From assembly GCF_014203695.1 (NCBI RefSeq), contig NZ_JACHJO010000009.1, forward strand, positions 186,001-250,000: 64,000 nt of DNA. Reading direction: 5' to 3'. Both the position numbers and the translations under genes were made by a program. Numbering within the stretch: the stretch's first letter is position 1; each line of letters opens with the position of its first letter. A model generated the notes under the pieces. The model saw nothing but the letters and a program-made list of their open reading frames with translations, was not told where the DNA came from and ran no database searches. Origin of the DNA: Nocardiopsis algeriensis (GTDB lineage: Bacteria; Actinomycetota; Actinomycetes; Streptosporangiales; Streptosporangiaceae). Positions 8,084 to 16,452 of the stretch are shown here, piece by piece.

Positions 8084-8731
8084 TCAGCCGCTGCCCCGGA
8101 TGGCGCCGACGACGGAGGCGGTGAGGTCGTCGATGATCCTCTCCCCGTCCACCTCGGGGTGGTCCAGCCACCACTCCCCCGCCGCCTGGACCATGCCGAC
8201 GACGGCGTGCGCGGTGATCTGGGCGCGCACCCGGCCGCCGACCAGCCCTTCGGCCAGCAGCCGGTCGGCGAGCTCCTCCCCCAGGCGGCGGACCATCATG
8301 CCCACGTCGCTGCGGGTGCGCGGGTCCTCGGAGGTGGCCCGGTCCATGAGGAACCGGTAGAGGTTGAGGTTCTGGGAGATCATCGACAGGTAGGCGCCGA
8401 CCGTGGCACGGGCCCGCTTCTCGAACTCCTCCTGGCGGTGCAGCTCCTCGCGGATGCGCTCGACGAGGGGGTCGACGTGGCGCTCGGCGAGCGCGCGGTA
8501 CAGGCCGCCCTTGTCGCCGAAGTGGCGGTACAGGATCGGCTTGCTGATCCCGGCCTCGGCCGCGATCGCCAGCATCGAGGCGTCGGGGCCGTCGCGCTGG
8601 ATCACGGCGTCGGCCGCGTCGAGGATGGCGCGGCGCCGCTCGGGGTCGCGTCCGCGCCCGCCCCTGCCCCGCCGGGGGCCGGGGGCCTTCTGGTCGGTCG
8701 GCGCGGTCTGCCGCGCGTGTTCGAGGGCCAC
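8084..8731 (-). CDS. TetR-family transcriptional regulator
   Basis: A 215-aa protein starting at GTG 8731. A basic glycine/arginine-rich leader is followed by the TetR HTH at about 32-80 (RAILDAADAVIQRDG, IAAEAGISKPILYRHFGDKG). The C-terminal ligand domain is all-helical (YLSMISQNLNLYRFLMD, AAGEWWLDHPEVDGER). The sequence resembles regulators of lipid or acyl-CoA genes, but the target is not shown. A TACGGT box ends 8 nt before the GTG, so it may be leaderless. The thioesterase-like gene at 8761-9528 lies directly upstream on the same strand with a 29-bp gap, so the two probably share a transcript. Confidence 0.9.
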   Translation of the reverse strand: MALEHARQTAPTDQKAPGPRRGRGGRGRDPERRRAILDAADAVIQRDGPDASMLAIAAEAGISKPILYRHFGDKGGLYRALAERHVDPLVERIREELHRQEEFEKRARATVGAYLSMISQNLNLYRFLMDRATSEDPRTRSDVGMMVRRLGEELADRLLAEGLVGGRVRAQITAHAVVGMVQAAGEWWLDHPEVDGERIIDDLTASVVGAIRGSG

Positions 8732-8760
8732 GACAGATCACCGTAGCGCCTGTGCGGCCG

Positions 8761-9528
8761 TCAGCGGCGCAGAGCGATCCAGGTGGCCCAGGCCTGGGCG
8801 AGCAGGCGGCCGTCGGCGCCGTGGAGGGCGCTGCCGGTGCGGAGCTTGCGTCCGTCGACCGATTCCAGGTGGCCGGTGACCACGTGGGGGTGGCCGATGC
8901 GGGGTGCCCCGACGACCTGGACGGTGATGCGCCCCAGGACGGCGGGGCGCCCGTCGATGCCGCTGGACCAGCCGCCGGGGCAGTCCAGGGCGGCCCAGGT
9001 GTCGGGCAGGCCGACGTGTCCGGTGCCGTCGTCCAGGCCCGGGTGCGGCGTCCAGGTGCAGGCGACGGTGCGGCCGACGCCCTCGGGCTCCTGCCCCGGG
9101 CGCACGGTGCCGGGGAACAGGCGCAGGCCCTCGCCCTCGGCGCGTTCGGTGCCGCAGCTGTAGCACCGGGGGAAGGGGTGCCGGGTGAGGCCGGGGTAGC
9201 GTTTCTCGGCCTCGGCCGCCTCCTCGGCGCCGACCGGCCCGGTGGGCACCGCCGATCCCTCGGGCACGGGCACGACGGCGGCCTCGGCGACCAGCTGCCC
9301 GCTCTCGGGGTCGGTCAGACTCGCTCCGTCCCGGCCCTCCTCCACCGCGAGCGGCCGCCCCAGCGGCGGCGGGACGCGCAGGGTGACCTGGACGGCCGGC
9401 CCTCCGACCGAGGTGAGCAGCGCGGCCAGGAGTCCGGCGCTGTAGCCGCCGTTGCCCGAACCGTCGGGTCCGTTGTGCGTCGGGGGGATCGTGAGGGAGG
9501 AGGCGCTGTGGCTCGGTACGACATCCAT
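8761..9528 (-). CDS. Hotdog/thioesterase-like protein
   Basis: A 255-aa protein from ATG 9528. It appears to hold two hotdog-like halves: an N-terminal half with GNGGYSAGLLAALL (the helix typical of acyl-CoA thioesterase-like folds) and a C-terminal half beginning near CYSCGTERAEGEGLRLF and ending in SALHGADGRLLAQAWATWI. The PFPRCYSCG motif is common in actinomycete PaaI/4HBT-like hypothetical proteins. The substrate is probably a CoA thioester, but this is not shown. A TAGGGT box at 9535-9540 ends 6 nt before the ATG, so the mRNA is probably leaderless; the TAG of that box is part of repeat element copy 1. Confidence 0.7.
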   Translation of the reverse strand: MDVVPSHSASSLTIPPTHNGPDGSGNGGYSAGLLAALLTSVGGPAVQVTLRVPPPLGRPLAVEEGRDGASLTDPESGQLVAEAAVVPVPEGSAVPTGPVGAEEAAEAEKRYPGLTRHPFPRCYSCGTERAEGEGLRLFPGTVRPGQEPEGVGRTVACTWTPHPGLDDGTGHVGLPDTWAALDCPGGWSSGIDGRPAVLGRITVQVVGAPRIGHPHVVTGHLESVDGRKLRTGSALHGADGRLLAQAWATWIALRR

Positions 9529-9537
9529 GACGCCACC

Positions 9538-9627
9538 CTAGGCCCTGTGGTGTGGATCGTCTCGGGCTGCACGGCCGGAGGATCGGCTCCGCCGATACGG
9601 CGAGAGCATCCACACAACAGGATCTAG
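9538..9627. repeat. CTAG-bounded palindromic element, copy 1
   Basis: A 90-bp element that starts and ends with CTAG. Outer arms CCTGTGGTGTGGAT and ATCCACACAACAGG are complementary with one mismatch. Inner parts include CTCGGGCTGCACGGCCG, a perfect ATCGGC-tcc-GCCGAT hairpin and CGAGAGCATCC. The right CTAG supplies the TAG stop of the SRPBCC gene (9624-9626), and the left CTAG contributes to the -10 box of the thioesterase gene. Confidence 0.85.
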
Positions 9628-10142
9628 GGGCGGCGCCTCCTGCGCGCGGCTCCCGCACCGGCCGCCGCGGCGAGGCGGCGCAGGAACCGCACGTGAGGGC
9701 TCCGGCGTGCGGGCGTCCGCACGGTTCCGGTGAGTGCGCGCTCGGCACGGTCCAGGCACTCCTCCAGGAGCGCGTCGTGCAGGGGCCGGAAGAACAGCGA
9801 CCAGAGCAGCATCGCGGATCCGCGCAGGCGCATGGTGATGAGGTGGGACAGGACGGCGCCGCCCGGGCCGGGGCGGACGGCGAATTCGTGGTGGCCGTCG
9901 AAGCCGCGCGGGGACCGGAAGCGGAAGCGCACCCTGCGCCCGGGCTCGTACTCCTCCACGGTGTAGCGGACCGGTCCGTGTCCGCCGCGCGCCCCGGCGC
10001 CCAGGGGTTTGTCCAGGCGCATGGCGGGCCAGTCGTCGCGGGGCCAGAGCCGGTCGCCGTCGGAGGCCAGGCCGTCCAGCAGCTCCCCCACCCTCTCCGG
10101 GGGCGCGGGCAGGAGGCGTTCGTGCGCGTTGCGGACCGGCAC
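9624..10142 (-). CDS. SRPBCC (START/Bet v1-fold) family protein
   Basis: A 172-aa protein from GTG 10142, with GGGAG 6 nt upstream. The pattern of an N-terminal strand with a PAPPERVGELLDGL helix, central strands (YEPGRRVRFRFRSPRG, HHEFAVRPGPGGAVL) and a long C-terminal helix (LHDALLEECLDRAERAL) fits a polyketide cyclase/dehydrase-like SRPBCC lipid- or ligand-binding fold. No catalytic assignment is possible. The very Arg-rich C-terminus ends at a stop codon that lies inside repeat element copy 1, so the tail may have been altered by that element. Confidence 0.78.
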   Translation of the reverse strand: MPVRNAHERLLPAPPERVGELLDGLASDGDRLWPRDDWPAMRLDKPLGAGARGGHGPVRYTVEEYEPGRRVRFRFRSPRGFDGHHEFAVRPGPGGAVLSHLITMRLRGSAMLLWSLFFRPLHDALLEECLDRAERALTGTVRTPARRSPHVRFLRRLAAAAGAGAARRRRRP

Positions 10143-10330
10143 AGGGGGCTCCCGATCTCCAGGGGGGTTCTCTTCAAGGACCAGTGCAGCATACGCCCGG
10201 CAGCAGGGGGAGGCCCGCGCGCTCCGGGCCCGGCACCCCGGGTGGAACGCGGCGGAGCCGCCGGCGGTGGCAGAGCGCTTTTTCCGGGAACAGCCCGCGC
10301 ACCCCGGCCTTGCGCAATAGCGTCGGATCC

Positions 10331-11347
10331 ATGACTGAACACACCCTGGCCTGGCCTTCCGGTTCGCCCGTCGGGGGCGACCCCCTGATCACGGCGCTCC
10401 GCGGCCTGGACCTTCCGCCGGACCTCCTGGAGGAGGTCGCGGAGGAGAAGTCCCCGAGGGAGAGGGGACACGTCCTCCTGGGGTTCGCTCTGGAGAGCGA
10501 GTTCCAGGAGTGCTCCGAGACGGCTCGGCAACTGTTCCGGGCGCTGCGCGAGCATCCGCCGACGCCCGAGCTGGGCCAGATCGCCTCGGTCGAGCTGGCG
10601 CAGAGCCTGCGCGAGAGCGGGGACGAGGCGGAGGCCGACCGGATCGGCGACGAGCTCCTGCGGTCCGGCGACCTGCTGGAGGAGCCCGCCGCCCACCTCG
10701 GCGAGGGGTTCCAGGAGATCGGGCGCCTGCCCGAGGCCCTGCGGTGCTTCGACATCGCCTGCCGCACGCTGCTGGAGGGGAACGTGGAGGACATCGCCGG
10801 GGCCGACCCGCTCCTGCTGGACGTCCTCGTCCGCCGGGCGCGCACGCGCGCCGCGCTCGGTATGGAGGCCGATGCGCACGACGAGGCGGCGGCCGGGGCC
10901 GCGCGGGCCGCCATGCGGCGGCTCTGGGGTTTCTCCCTGCACGTGCAGGCCCTGCGCCAGGGGCTGTCGGCGGGCCTGCCGGGGGAGAACGTGCAGCTGC
11001 TGCTGTCCCGGGAGGAGTTCGGCCGCGCCGGGAAGCAGGTCCTGCCGGCCGGGGAGGGCCCCGACTCCTACTACCGCACCGCCGAGAACCTCCTGCGCGA
11101 GCACGGGCACCGGCATCCGGAGGCGCGCAGGGGCGTGCTCCTGACCGGTGTCGAGGAGGTCCTGGGGGCCGCGCCGGAGCAGGACCTGGACCCTGCCGAG
11201 CCCGAGACGTACCTGACGCTGGCGCGGGCGTGGACCGTCGGAGGCGATCCCCGCGCGCTCGCCTGGCCTCCGGAGCGCGGCCAGGCGTGCTGGTGCGCGT
11301 CGGGACGCACGTACGGGGAGTGCTGCGGCTCGCCGTCCGCCCCGTGA
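10331..11347 (+). CDS. TPR-like protein with C-terminal SEC-C-type motif
   Basis: A 338-aa protein. Residues 20-310 are a helical array (for example EVAEEKSPRERGHVLLGFAL, LGEGFQEIGRLPEALRCF) resembling tetratricopeptide repeats. The last 20 residues, CWCASGRTYGECCG, match the SEC-C zinc motif known from SecA and many fusion proteins. The role is unknown; SEC-C motifs often mediate zinc-dependent protein contacts. The ATG at 10331 has no Shine-Dalgarno sequence, but TAGCGT ends 7 nt upstream, so a leaderless transcript is likely. The ArsC-like gene follows 31 bp later on the same strand. Confidence 0.75.
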   Translation: MTEHTLAWPSGSPVGGDPLITALRGLDLPPDLLEEVAEEKSPRERGHVLLGFALESEFQECSETARQLFRALREHPPTPELGQIASVELAQSLRESGDEAEADRIGDELLRSGDLLEEPAAHLGEGFQEIGRLPEALRCFDIACRTLLEGNVEDIAGADPLLLDVLVRRARTRAALGMEADAHDEAAAGAARAAMRRLWGFSLHVQALRQGLSAGLPGENVQLLLSREEFGRAGKQVLPAGEGPDSYYRTAENLLREHGHRHPEARRGVLLTGVEEVLGAAPEQDLDPAEPETYLTLARAWTVGGDPRALAWPPERGQACWCASGRTYGECCGSPSAP

Positions 11348-11378
11348 GGCGGTGGCCCGGTTGGGCACAATGGGCGCC

Positions 11379-11732
11379 ATGGAGATCTGGATCAACCCCG
11401 CCTGTTCCAAGTGCGCGTCGGCGCTGTCGCTGCTGGACGGCGAGGGTGTGGAGTACACCGTGCGCGAGTACCTGAAGGAGCCTCCGAGCGCCGACGAGCT
11501 GGAGGATGTCCTGCGCAGGCTCGAGCTGGAGCCGTGGGACATCACCCGCACGGGAGAGGAGCAGGCGCGGCGGCTGGGCATGGCCGACTGGCCGCGGGAC
11601 GCCGGTTCGAGGGAGCGGTGGATCGGCGCCCTGGTCGAGCACCCCGTGCTGATCCAGCGCCCCATCGTCACCGCCGACGACGGGACGGCGGTGGTCGGAC
11701 GCAGCGAGGAGGCGCTGCGCTCCGTGCTGTGA
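11379..11732 (+). CDS. ArsC/Spx-family thioredoxin-fold protein
   Basis: A 117-aa protein of the ArsC-like thioredoxin-fold family. NPACSKCASALSLL carries the CxxC at the active-site position (Cys 9 and 12), and HPVLIQRPIV has the conserved Arg and cis-Pro of the family. This resembles the YffB/Spx-like branch as much as true arsenate reductases, so arsenic resistance is not implied, and no other ars gene is nearby. The start at 11379 is preceded by CACAAT with a 7-nt gap, another leaderless-type arrangement. Confidence 0.85.
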   Translation: MEIWINPACSKCASALSLLDGEGVEYTVREYLKEPPSADELEDVLRRLELEPWDITRTGEEQARRLGMADWPRDAGSRERWIGALVEHPVLIQRPIVTADDGTAVVGRSEEALRSVL

Positions 11733-11743
11733 CGCCGAGGGCG

Positions 11744-11770
11744 GGTGCGGCGGCAGGGCCGCCGCACCCG
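11744..11770. terminator. Bidirectional hairpin terminator
   Basis: GGGTGCGGCGGC and GCCGCCGCACCC pair perfectly around a 3-nt loop between the convergent ArsC-like and acyl-CoA dehydrogenase genes. Confidence 0.75.
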
Positions 11771-11813
11771 TGCGGAAGCGGGGCCGGGGACAGGTCCCCG
11801 TCGGAGCGCCCCG

Positions 11814-13043
11814 CTACCGGATCGGGAGGCCGGTGACGGCGCGGCCGATGATGAGCTTCTGGATCTCGCTGGCGCCCTCGAAGATCGTGAAGATCGTGGC
11901 GTCGCGGTGCCAGCGCTCCACCGGGTACTCGCGGGTGTAGCCGTTGCCGCCGAGCAGGCGCATGGCGTTCTGGGTGACGTAGGTGGCCGTCTCGGCCGCG
12001 TAGAGCTTGCTCATGGAGCCCTGCGCGTTGTCGAAGTCCTTGCCGTTGCGGGCCATCCAGGCGGCGCGCCAGACCAGCAGGCGCGCGGCGTCGATGCGCG
12101 TGGCCATGTCGGCCAGCTGGAAGGCCACCCCCTGGTTGTCGCCGAGCGGCCTGCCGAACTGCTCGCGCTGGCGGGTGTAGTCCAGGGCGTACTCGTAGGC
12201 GGCGCGGGCGCAGCCCACGGCCATGGCGCCGACCGAGGGCCGGGAGGCCTCGAAGGTCTTCATCGCGGCCTGGCCCTTGGAGCGCTTGCCCTCGCGGGCG
12301 CGGGCGAGGCGCTCGTCGAGCTTCTCCTTGCCGCCCAGCAGGCACGAGCCCGGAACGCGCACGTCGTCGAGGACGACCTCGGCGGTGTGGGAGGCGCGGA
12401 TGCCGTGCTTGGAGAACTTCTGGCCCTGGCTCAGGCCGGGGGTGCCCGGCGGCACGACGAAGCTGGCCTGGCCGCGCGAGCCGAGCTCGGGCTCGACGGA
12501 GGCGACGACGACGTGGACGTCGGCGATGCCGCCGTTGGTGGCCCAGGTCTTGGTGCCGTTGAGCACCCATTCGTCCTTGGCCTCGTCGTAGACGGCGCGG
12601 GTGCGGATGGCGGAGACGTCGCTGCCGGCGTTGGGCTCGGAGGAGCAGAAGGCGGCGAGCTTGACGTCCTCGGGGGTGCCGAACATCTGCGGCGTCCACT
12701 CCAGCACCTGCTCCTGGGTGCCGTTGCCGGCCACGGCCACCGCGGCCAGCGCGGTGCCGGTGATGGACAGGGCGATGCCCGAGTCACCCCAGTACAGCTC
12801 CTCGAAGGCCACGGGGATGCCGAGGCCCGTGGGCTCCAGCCACTGGTTGGCGAAGAAGTCGAGGGAGTACAGGCCGATCTTGGCGGCTTCCTGGATGACG
12901 GGCCACGGCGTCTCCTCCCGCTCGTCCCACTCGGCGGCGGCGGGGCGGATGACGTCGGCGGCGAACCCGTGGGCCCACTCCTTGATCTCGCGGACGTCCT
13001 CGCTCATCTCCAGGCTGAAGCCGGGCGCGGGGGCCTCACTCAT
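11814..13043 (-). CDS. Acyl-CoA dehydrogenase
   Basis: A 409-aa FAD enzyme that introduces the alpha-beta double bond into acyl-CoA. Signatures: [19 protein letters not shown] (N-terminal signature), [38 protein letters not shown] and [20 protein letters not shown]; the C-terminal FEGASEIQ holds the usual catalytic Glu position. AAGGAT 8 nt upstream supports ATG 13043. Upstream lies an operator-like inverted repeat inside the promoter. It is next to the RamB-like regulator and aceA, so the local theme is fatty acid and acetate use. Chain-length preference cannot be read from the sequence. Confidence 0.93.
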   Translation of the reverse strand: MSEAPAPGFSLEMSEDVREIKEWAHGFAADVIRPAAAEWDEREETPWPVIQEAAKIGLYSLDFFANQWLEPTGLGIPVAFEELYWGDSGIALSITGTALAAVAVAGNGTQEQVLEWTPQMFGTPEDVKLAAFCSSEPNAGSDVSAIRTRAVYDEAKDEWVLNGTKTWATNGGIADVHVVVASVEPELGSRGQASFVVPPGTPGLSQGQKFSKHGIRASHTAEVVLDDVRVPGSCLLGGKEKLDERLARAREGKRSKGQAAMKTFEASRPSVGAMAVGCARAAYEYALDYTRQREQFGRPLGDNQGVAFQLADMATRIDAARLLVWRAAWMARNGKDFDNAQGSMSKLYAAETATYVTQNAMRLLGGNGYTREYPVERWHRDATIFTIFEGASEIQKLIIGRAVTGLPIR

Positions 13044-13090
13044 GCGCTTACATCCTTTGTCGGACCCTCGGGGGAGGGTGGCCAGCACGT

Positions 13091-13111
13091 GTTACCAACG
13101 GTAACAGTCAA
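13091..13111 (-). promoter_or_regulatory. Promoter with inverted-repeat operator for acyl-CoA dehydrogenase
   Basis: GTTACC-aac-GGTAAC (13091-13105) is a perfect inverted repeat lying directly beside a minus-strand TTGACT (13106-13111). It is flanked by a wider GCACGT ... ACGTGC pair. A repressor bound here would block the promoter. TetR-type control is plausible but not shown. Confidence 0.55.
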
Positions 13112-13145
13112 ACGTGCCGGCGGACAATGCCTCCCGGCCCGCGAA

Positions 13146-13175
13146 GGGGACCGGTGTCCTCGGACACCGGTCCCC
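13146..13175 (-). terminator. Hairpin after the RamB-like gene
   Basis: GGGGACCGGTGTCC and GGACACCGGTCCCC pair perfectly around a 2-nt centre, 54 bp past the stop of the regulator gene. Confidence 0.65.
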
Positions 13176-13228
13176 GGGGTCGAACGGCACTGCGGGCGGA
13201 GGCCGCGGGTCGAAGGCGGCGGGAGGCC

Positions 13229-14704
13229 TCAGACCTCCTCGCTGTGCTTCTCCAGGAAGGTGTAGACGTCGTGGTCGTCCACACCCGGGAACGGTCCCGT
13301 GGGCAGCGCCGACAGCACGTGCGAGTGCGCCCGGGCCGAGGGCCACACGTTGCCCTCCCAGCGGGCAGCGAGGTCCGCCGGCGGGCGCACGCAGCACTCG
13401 CCGGTCGGGCAGTTGGACTTGGTCCGGTTGGTCGTCTCCCGCCCGCGGAACCAGCGCGACTCCTTGTAGGGCACGCCCAGGGTGATGGCGAAGTTGCGCT
13501 CGCGGCTGGGGTCCACGTGGGCCACGCACCAGTGGGTGCCGTTGGGCTTGTCCGTGTACTGGTAGTAGATCGAGTACCGGTCCGGGGAGGCGAAGACCTG
13601 GCGCCCCGACCACTGGCGGCACATCCGCTGCCCCTCGATGGCACCGGACTCGTCGGTGGGGAAGATGAGCCCGTCGTTCTCGTAGGCCTTGTAGATGATG
13701 CCCGTCTCGTCGTTGCGGATGAAGTGGCACACCAGGTCCAGGTGGCGGTAGGCCAGGTTGGTGAACCGGTGCGCGGCCATCTCGTAGGAGACGGAGTAGA
13801 CGTCGCGCAGGTCCTCCACCGACAGGTCCCGGGCGTGCTTGGCCTCCTGCAGGTAGTCCACCGCAGTCTTCTCGGGGATGAGCACGGCCGCCGCGAAGTA
13901 GTTGGCCTCCACCCGCTGGCGCAGGAAGTCGGCGAAGTCCTCGGGCTGCGTGTGGCCCAGCACCACGTGTCCGAGGGTCTGGAGGAGGATCGTGCGCGGG
14001 CTGTGCATGCCCAGCGTGGTCTCGCGCTTGAGGTAGATGCGCCGGTTGACGTGGTCGGTGAGGGAGCGGACCGAGCGGGGCAGGTCCTGGACGTAGCGGA
14101 GGCCGAAGCCGTGGTGGGTGGCGATGGCCAGGATCTGGCCCTGGGAGAGGGCGCCGGCGGAGTAGTTGACGGCGGCCAGGGTCTCGGCCGCGGCCTTCTC
14201 GATGTGCTCGAAGTAGTTGCCGCGCTCGCGCATCTGGCGGCGCAGGTCGGCGTTGGCCCGGCGCGCCTCCTCGGGGGTCGCGGTGGGCTTGGCGCTGCGC
14301 CGCTTGAGCTCGTCGTAGAGCCCCACGATGTGTTCGAGCACGTCGTTGGGGACCCGCTTGCCGACCTTCAGGTGGGGGAGGTTGAGCGTCTGGTAGAGGG
14401 GGTCGCGCTGGGCCTCCTCCACCGCGATCTCCAGCTGCGCGCGCCTGCTGGGGGGCTGCTTGGACAGGAGTTCCTCGATGGAGACGCCGAGGGCGCTGGA
14501 GAGGGAAGTGAGAAGGGAGAGCTTGGGCTCACGTTTGCCGTTCTCCAGCAGGGAGAGCTGGGAGGGCGCCCTGCCGACGCGTTCTCCCAGGTCGGAGAGG
14601 GTCATGCCCCGCGCCCTGCGGAGATGACGGAGTCTCTGGCCAAAGGTGACGAGATCCAGGTCACCTGTCAAAGACGGTATTTCTTCAGCACCAAAGTACG
14701 CCAT
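13229..14704 (-). CDS. ramB: RamB-like XRE / short-chain fatty acyl regulator (ScfR family)
   Basis: A 491-aa regulator. Residues about 20-80 form an XRE HTH (FGQRLRHLRRARGMTLSDLG, SQLSLLENGKREP). The middle carries an IrrE-like region in which the expected HExxH zinc motif reads GHVVLGH, so the Glu is missing and peptidase activity is unlikely. The C-terminal DUF2083-type region has a Cys cluster (CPTGECC). RamB of corynebacteria and mycobacteria controls acetate metabolism and aceA. Here the gene is divergent from aceA with 186 bp between starts, which strongly supports that role. TACTAT at 14711-14716 ends 6 nt before the ATG, implying a leaderless mRNA. Confidence 0.88.
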   Translation of the reverse strand: MAYFGAEEIPSLTGDLDLVTFGQRLRHLRRARGMTLSDLGERVGRAPSQLSLLENGKREPKLSLLTSLSSALGVSIEELLSKQPPSRRAQLEIAVEEAQRDPLYQTLNLPHLKVGKRVPNDVLEHIVGLYDELKRRSAKPTATPEEARRANADLRRQMRERGNYFEHIEKAAAETLAAVNYSAGALSQGQILAIATHHGFGLRYVQDLPRSVRSLTDHVNRRIYLKRETTLGMHSPRTILLQTLGHVVLGHTQPEDFADFLRQRVEANYFAAAVLIPEKTAVDYLQEAKHARDLSVEDLRDVYSVSYEMAAHRFTNLAYRHLDLVCHFIRNDETGIIYKAYENDGLIFPTDESGAIEGQRMCRQWSGRQVFASPDRYSIYYQYTDKPNGTHWCVAHVDPSRERNFAITLGVPYKESRWFRGRETTNRTKSNCPTGECCVRPPADLAARWEGNVWPSARAHSHVLSALPTGPFPGVDDHDVYTFLEKHSEEV

Positions 14705-14710
14705 GCGTTC

Positions 14711-14778
14711 ATAGTACGGAAAGAATCGACGATCTTCACCCGATTTTGAGTGGAAAAGCCTTGGTTCTTCGCCAAGAA
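14711..14778. promoter_or_regulatory. ramB promoter and operator-like repeats in the ramB-aceA spacer
   Basis: The minus-strand -10 TACTAT (14711-14716) has GTGAAG 17 bp upstream. Two overlapping inverted repeats lie further upstream: CTTGG-N7-CCAAG (14760-14776) and TTCTT-N4-AAGAA (14765-14778). The AT-rich, symmetric stretch is the best candidate site for RamB binding to aceA and to its own promoter; I did not find an exact copy of the published corynebacterial RamB motif. Confidence 0.5.
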
Positions 14779-14890
14779 TTCTAGTTACCGGCGGGGAACT
14801 TACCGCCTGGGGCTCAGCCCCTGGCCCGGGTTCGGACATCCCTCGACCGGTGCGAACACCTTGGGGACTACACGTAAGGCGGGAACGCAC

Positions 14891-16189
14891 ATGAGCACCA
14901 GCGCTCGACGTCAGGAAGCCAGCGCGGCACTGCAGCGAGAGTGGGAGACCAACCCCCGGTGGGCCGGTATCGAGCGCACCTACTCCGCCGACGACGTGAT
15001 CAAGCTGCGCGGCTCCGTCACCGAGGAGCACACCCTGGCCCGGCTCGGCGCCGAGCGGCTGTGGGACCTCCTGCACAACGAGGACTACGTCAACAGCCTC
15101 GGTGCCCTCACCGGCAACCAGGCCGTCCAGCAGGTCCGGGCCGGCCTGAAGGCGATCTACCTGTCCGGCTGGCAGGTCGCCGCCGACGCCAACCTGTCGG
15201 GCAACACCTACCCGGACCAGAGCCTCTACCCGGCCAACTCCGTCCCGGCCGTCGTGCGCCGCATCAACAACGCCCTGCTGCGCGCCGACCAGATCAGCTG
15301 GGCCGAGGGCGACGAGAACGCCCCGCACTGGCTCGCCCCGATCGTGGCGGACGCCGAGGCCGGCTTCGGCGGTGTCCTCAACGCCTACGAGCTCATGAAG
15401 GGCATGATCGCCTCGGGTGCGGCGGGTGTGCACTGGGAGGACCAGCTGGCCTCCGAGAAGAAGTGCGGCCACCTGGGCGGCAAGGTGCTCATCCCCACCG
15501 GCCAGCACGTCAAGACCCTGAACGCCGCCCGCCTCGCCGCGGACGTGGCGGGTGTCCCCTCCCTGGTCATCGCCCGTACCGACGCCCAGGCCGCCACGCT
15601 GATCACCAGCGACATCGACGAGCGCGACCAGCCGTTCGTCACCGGTGAGCGCACCGCCGAGGGCTTCTACCGCTTCCGCAACGGCGTCGACGCCTGCGTC
15701 GCCCGCGGTCTGGCCTACGCGCCGCACTCCGACCTGCTCTGGATGGAGACCGGCACCCCGGACCTGGAGGTCGCCCGCGACTTCGCCGAGCGCATCAAGG
15801 CCGAGTACCCCGACCAGATGCTGGCCTACAACTGCTCGCCGTCCTTCAACTGGAAGCGCCACCTGGACGACGCGACCATCGCCAAGTTCCAGCGCGAGCT
15901 GGGCCACATGGGCTACAAGTTCCAGTTCATCACCCTGGCCGGCTTCCACTCGCTGAACTACTCGATGTTCAACCTGGCCAAGGGCTACGCCCAGAACGGC
16001 ATGACCTCCTACGTCGAGCTCCAGGAGGCGGAGTTCGCGGCCGAGGCCCAGGGCTACACCGCCACCCGCCACCAGCGCGAGGTCGGCACCGGCTACTTCG
16101 ACACCATCAGCACGACCATCTCGCCCGAGGCCAGCACCACGGCTCTCACCGGCTCCACCGAGGAAGACCAGTTCTCAGCGGCTCACTGA
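14891..16189 (+). CDS. aceA: Isocitrate lyase
   Basis: A 432-aa glyoxylate-shunt enzyme that splits isocitrate into glyoxylate and succinate. The catalytic KKCGH loop is present, with upstream [11 protein letters not shown] and downstream [13 protein letters not shown] metal- and substrate-binding blocks; the length is normal for the short bacterial form. The ATG at 14891 lies downstream of AAGGCGGGAACG. An in-frame open extension back to 14750 runs through the regulatory spacer and is not coding. Malate synthase is not adjacent. Two strong terminators follow. Confidence 0.97.
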   Translation: MSTSARRQEASAALQREWETNPRWAGIERTYSADDVIKLRGSVTEEHTLARLGAERLWDLLHNEDYVNSLGALTGNQAVQQVRAGLKAIYLSGWQVAADANLSGNTYPDQSLYPANSVPAVVRRINNALLRADQISWAEGDENAPHWLAPIVADAEAGFGGVLNAYELMKGMIASGAAGVHWEDQLASEKKCGHLGGKVLIPTGQHVKTLNAARLAADVAGVPSLVIARTDAQAATLITSDIDERDQPFVTGERTAEGFYRFRNGVDACVARGLAYAPHSDLLWMETGTPDLEVARDFAERIKAEYPDQMLAYNCSPSFNWKRHLDDATIAKFQRELGHMGYKFQFITLAGFHSLNYSMFNLAKGYAQNGMTSYVELQEAEFAAEAQGYTATRHQREVGTGYFDTISTTISPEASTTALTGSTEEDQFSAAH

Positions 16190-16207
16190 CACTGGTCTTC
16201 GTTCCCC

Positions 16208-16258
16208 GGCGGTCGTCCCTCCCCGCTTTCGTGGCTGGGGCGGGGCGGGACGACCGCC
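16208..16258 (+). terminator. First terminator after aceA
   Basis: GGCGGTCGTCC (16208-16218) and GGACGACCGCC (16248-16258) pair perfectly around an inner G/C-rich stem with GCTTTCGTGG at its loop. Confidence 0.75.
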
Positions 16259-16267
16259 ACCCCCCTA

Positions 16268-16317
16268 GCCGTCGGCCATGCGCGCTCCGTGTCACACGCG
16301 CATGGCCGACGGCTTTT
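16268..16317 (+). terminator. Second terminator after aceA, with T run
   Basis: Seventeen-base perfect arms at 16268-16284 and 16297-16313 (GCCGTCGGCCATGCGCG and its complement) are followed directly by TTTT. This is the clearest intrinsic terminator in the window. Confidence 0.85.
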
Positions 16318-16452
16318 CCATGGCCGCTCCCCCTCCCGGCGAGCGGCCGCGGGCGTTCTCCCGGCGCGTCCCCCCGACGGCGCCTGGCCCGGTGCCTAGG
16401 CTTGCGGCGGGCACGTCCCTCGTGCCCGACCGACGAGTCTCCGGAGGTATCC

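Noticed and set aside
11379-11732. Arsenic resistance function for the ArsC-like protein
   Set aside because: The family fold alone does not show arsenate reduction, and no arsB or arsR gene is nearby.
8738-11767. A 1009-codon minus-strand open frame
   Set aside because: It crosses four better-supported genes and a repeat element and has no coherent domain.
13229-16072. Extension of the RamB-like frame through aceA (947 codons)
   Set aside because: The part beyond 14704 is antisense to aceA. The promoter box TACTAT places the true start at 14704.
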